From an uncultured Saprospiraceae bacterium (GTDB taxonomy: Bacteria; Bacteroidota; Bacteroidia; Chitinophagales; Saprospiraceae), in NCBI GenBank assembly GCA_937995755.1, contig CALKJD010000023.1, positions 1 through 64,000 on the forward strand: a DNA stretch of 64,000 nucleotides, in the 5' to 3' direction. Positions 63,607-64,000 of this stretch are shown here, one piece after another; positions within the stretch are counted from its first letter, which is position 1; the number at the start of each line of letters is the position of its first letter. Below the pieces are notes generated by a model, which worked only from the letters and a program-made list of their open reading frames with translations, did no database searches and had not been told where the DNA came from. The translations under genes and the position numbers were made by a program.

Positions 63607-64000
63607 TTTAAAAAAGCGAATAAAAAAAAGAGCCCCAATGAAACGATTTTCATTATGGGCCCCCTAAATATGTGCATCTTTCGCTTATGTGTATAATAGT
63701 ACACTATAAGTGATTATTTCTTATTCATCTTTACAATTGATCTTTTTCGACTATCAATCTAATACGTAAACTGATATATATGCATATTTCGATCAAAACG
63801 TTGCACCATCTCCTGTTTAAAAGATTTTTAAAAAAACCTCAATGGATAAAATCCATCAAGGTCATTTCCATTATGTGCGTCTTTGCGAACTACTTGATAT
63901 AGATATCATTAAAAAATATCAGATATGTAGTAGTGTTTAGTTGTATCCTTATACTGAATTTTAGACGCTATGAAGCTTTAGAAGTCACACTTTTAATCTG
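63607..64000. other. Gene-free end of the window with further hairpins
   Basis: 394 bp without an open frame worth calling. Two more stem-loops have A-runs on their left, so they would terminate minus-strand transcription from outside the window: GCCCCAATGAAA / TTTCATTATGGGC (63632-63660, imperfect, A8 before) and ACCTCAATGGAT / ATCCATCAAGGT (63836-63862, two mismatches, A-run before). No gene for them lies in view. Confidence 0.5.

Noticed and set aside
1-64000. tRNA, rRNA, CRISPR, IS element or prophage genes
   Set aside because: Gene-free gaps were read for tRNA arms, spaced direct repeats and terminal inverted repeats; none were convincing, and no transposase, integrase or Cas protein is encoded.

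Overview
The window is a chromosomal stretch of an AT-rich member of the Bacteroidota, most likely a marine or gliding type near Saprospiraceae; this placement is inferred. The evidence is: four secreted proteins end in type IX secretion (T9SS) sorting domains; several genes are preceded by the Bacteroidota promoter pattern TTG-N17..20-TAnnTTTG rather than by Shine-Dalgarno boxes; there are Bacteroidota-restricted families (DUF4271, a DUF6913-like protein); SDH is of the cytochrome b558 type; and isoprenoid genes are of the mevalonate type. I saw no tRNA, rRNA, CRISPR array, insertion sequence, integrase or prophage gene.

Layout. 1-7341: the end of an exbD gene, the fni-mvaA isoprenoid pair, a TPR protein, an accA / DUF6913-like / dapA operon and a MerC-like protein. 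7.5-12.6 kb: a small membrane protein, a methyltransferase, a possible nucleic-acid-binding protein, and a TPR histidine kinase with its LuxR-type regulator. 12.7-18 kb: a secreted beta-helix protein, a DJ-1/PfpI protein, a peptide transporter and a 7-TM protein with an unusual cytosolic tail. 18.3-25.3 kb: a four-gene surface locus (lipoprotein, ECF sigma factor, inner-membrane-to-beta-barrel protein, T9SS repeat protein). 25.5-31.2 kb: a DCC protein, a Pycsar-effector-like membrane protein lacking its usual HD domain, sdhCAB, and a frameshifted small secreted gene. 31.3-42 kb: a secreted metalloprotease, a BlaI/BlaR-type pair, regulators, pabB/pabC, and a kinase-regulator-LytTR operon. 42-47.5 kb: DUF4271-hemD, a second ECF sigma/beta-barrel pair, nadK and a 69-aa protein. 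47.7-58.9 kb: one 3745-residue T9SS protein built from 29 SdrD B-like units. 59.2-64 kb: a glycosyltransferase, a class A penicillin-binding protein and a small membrane protein.

Most central-metabolism genes are ordinary. The unusual content is in the envelope. The two sigma-factor modules each pair an ECF sigma factor with one polypeptide that appears to carry a cytosolic segment, an inner-membrane helix, a long periplasmic linker and an outer-membrane-barrel-like domain. The 11-kb repeat gene shows two levels of internal duplication. The Pycsar-effector-like protein, the 7-TM/winged-helix-like protein and the M56 peptidase with a repeated DTIVTFD tail are the other candidates for new biology. 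All functional statements come from reading the sequence by eye and from remembered family features; no database search was run.
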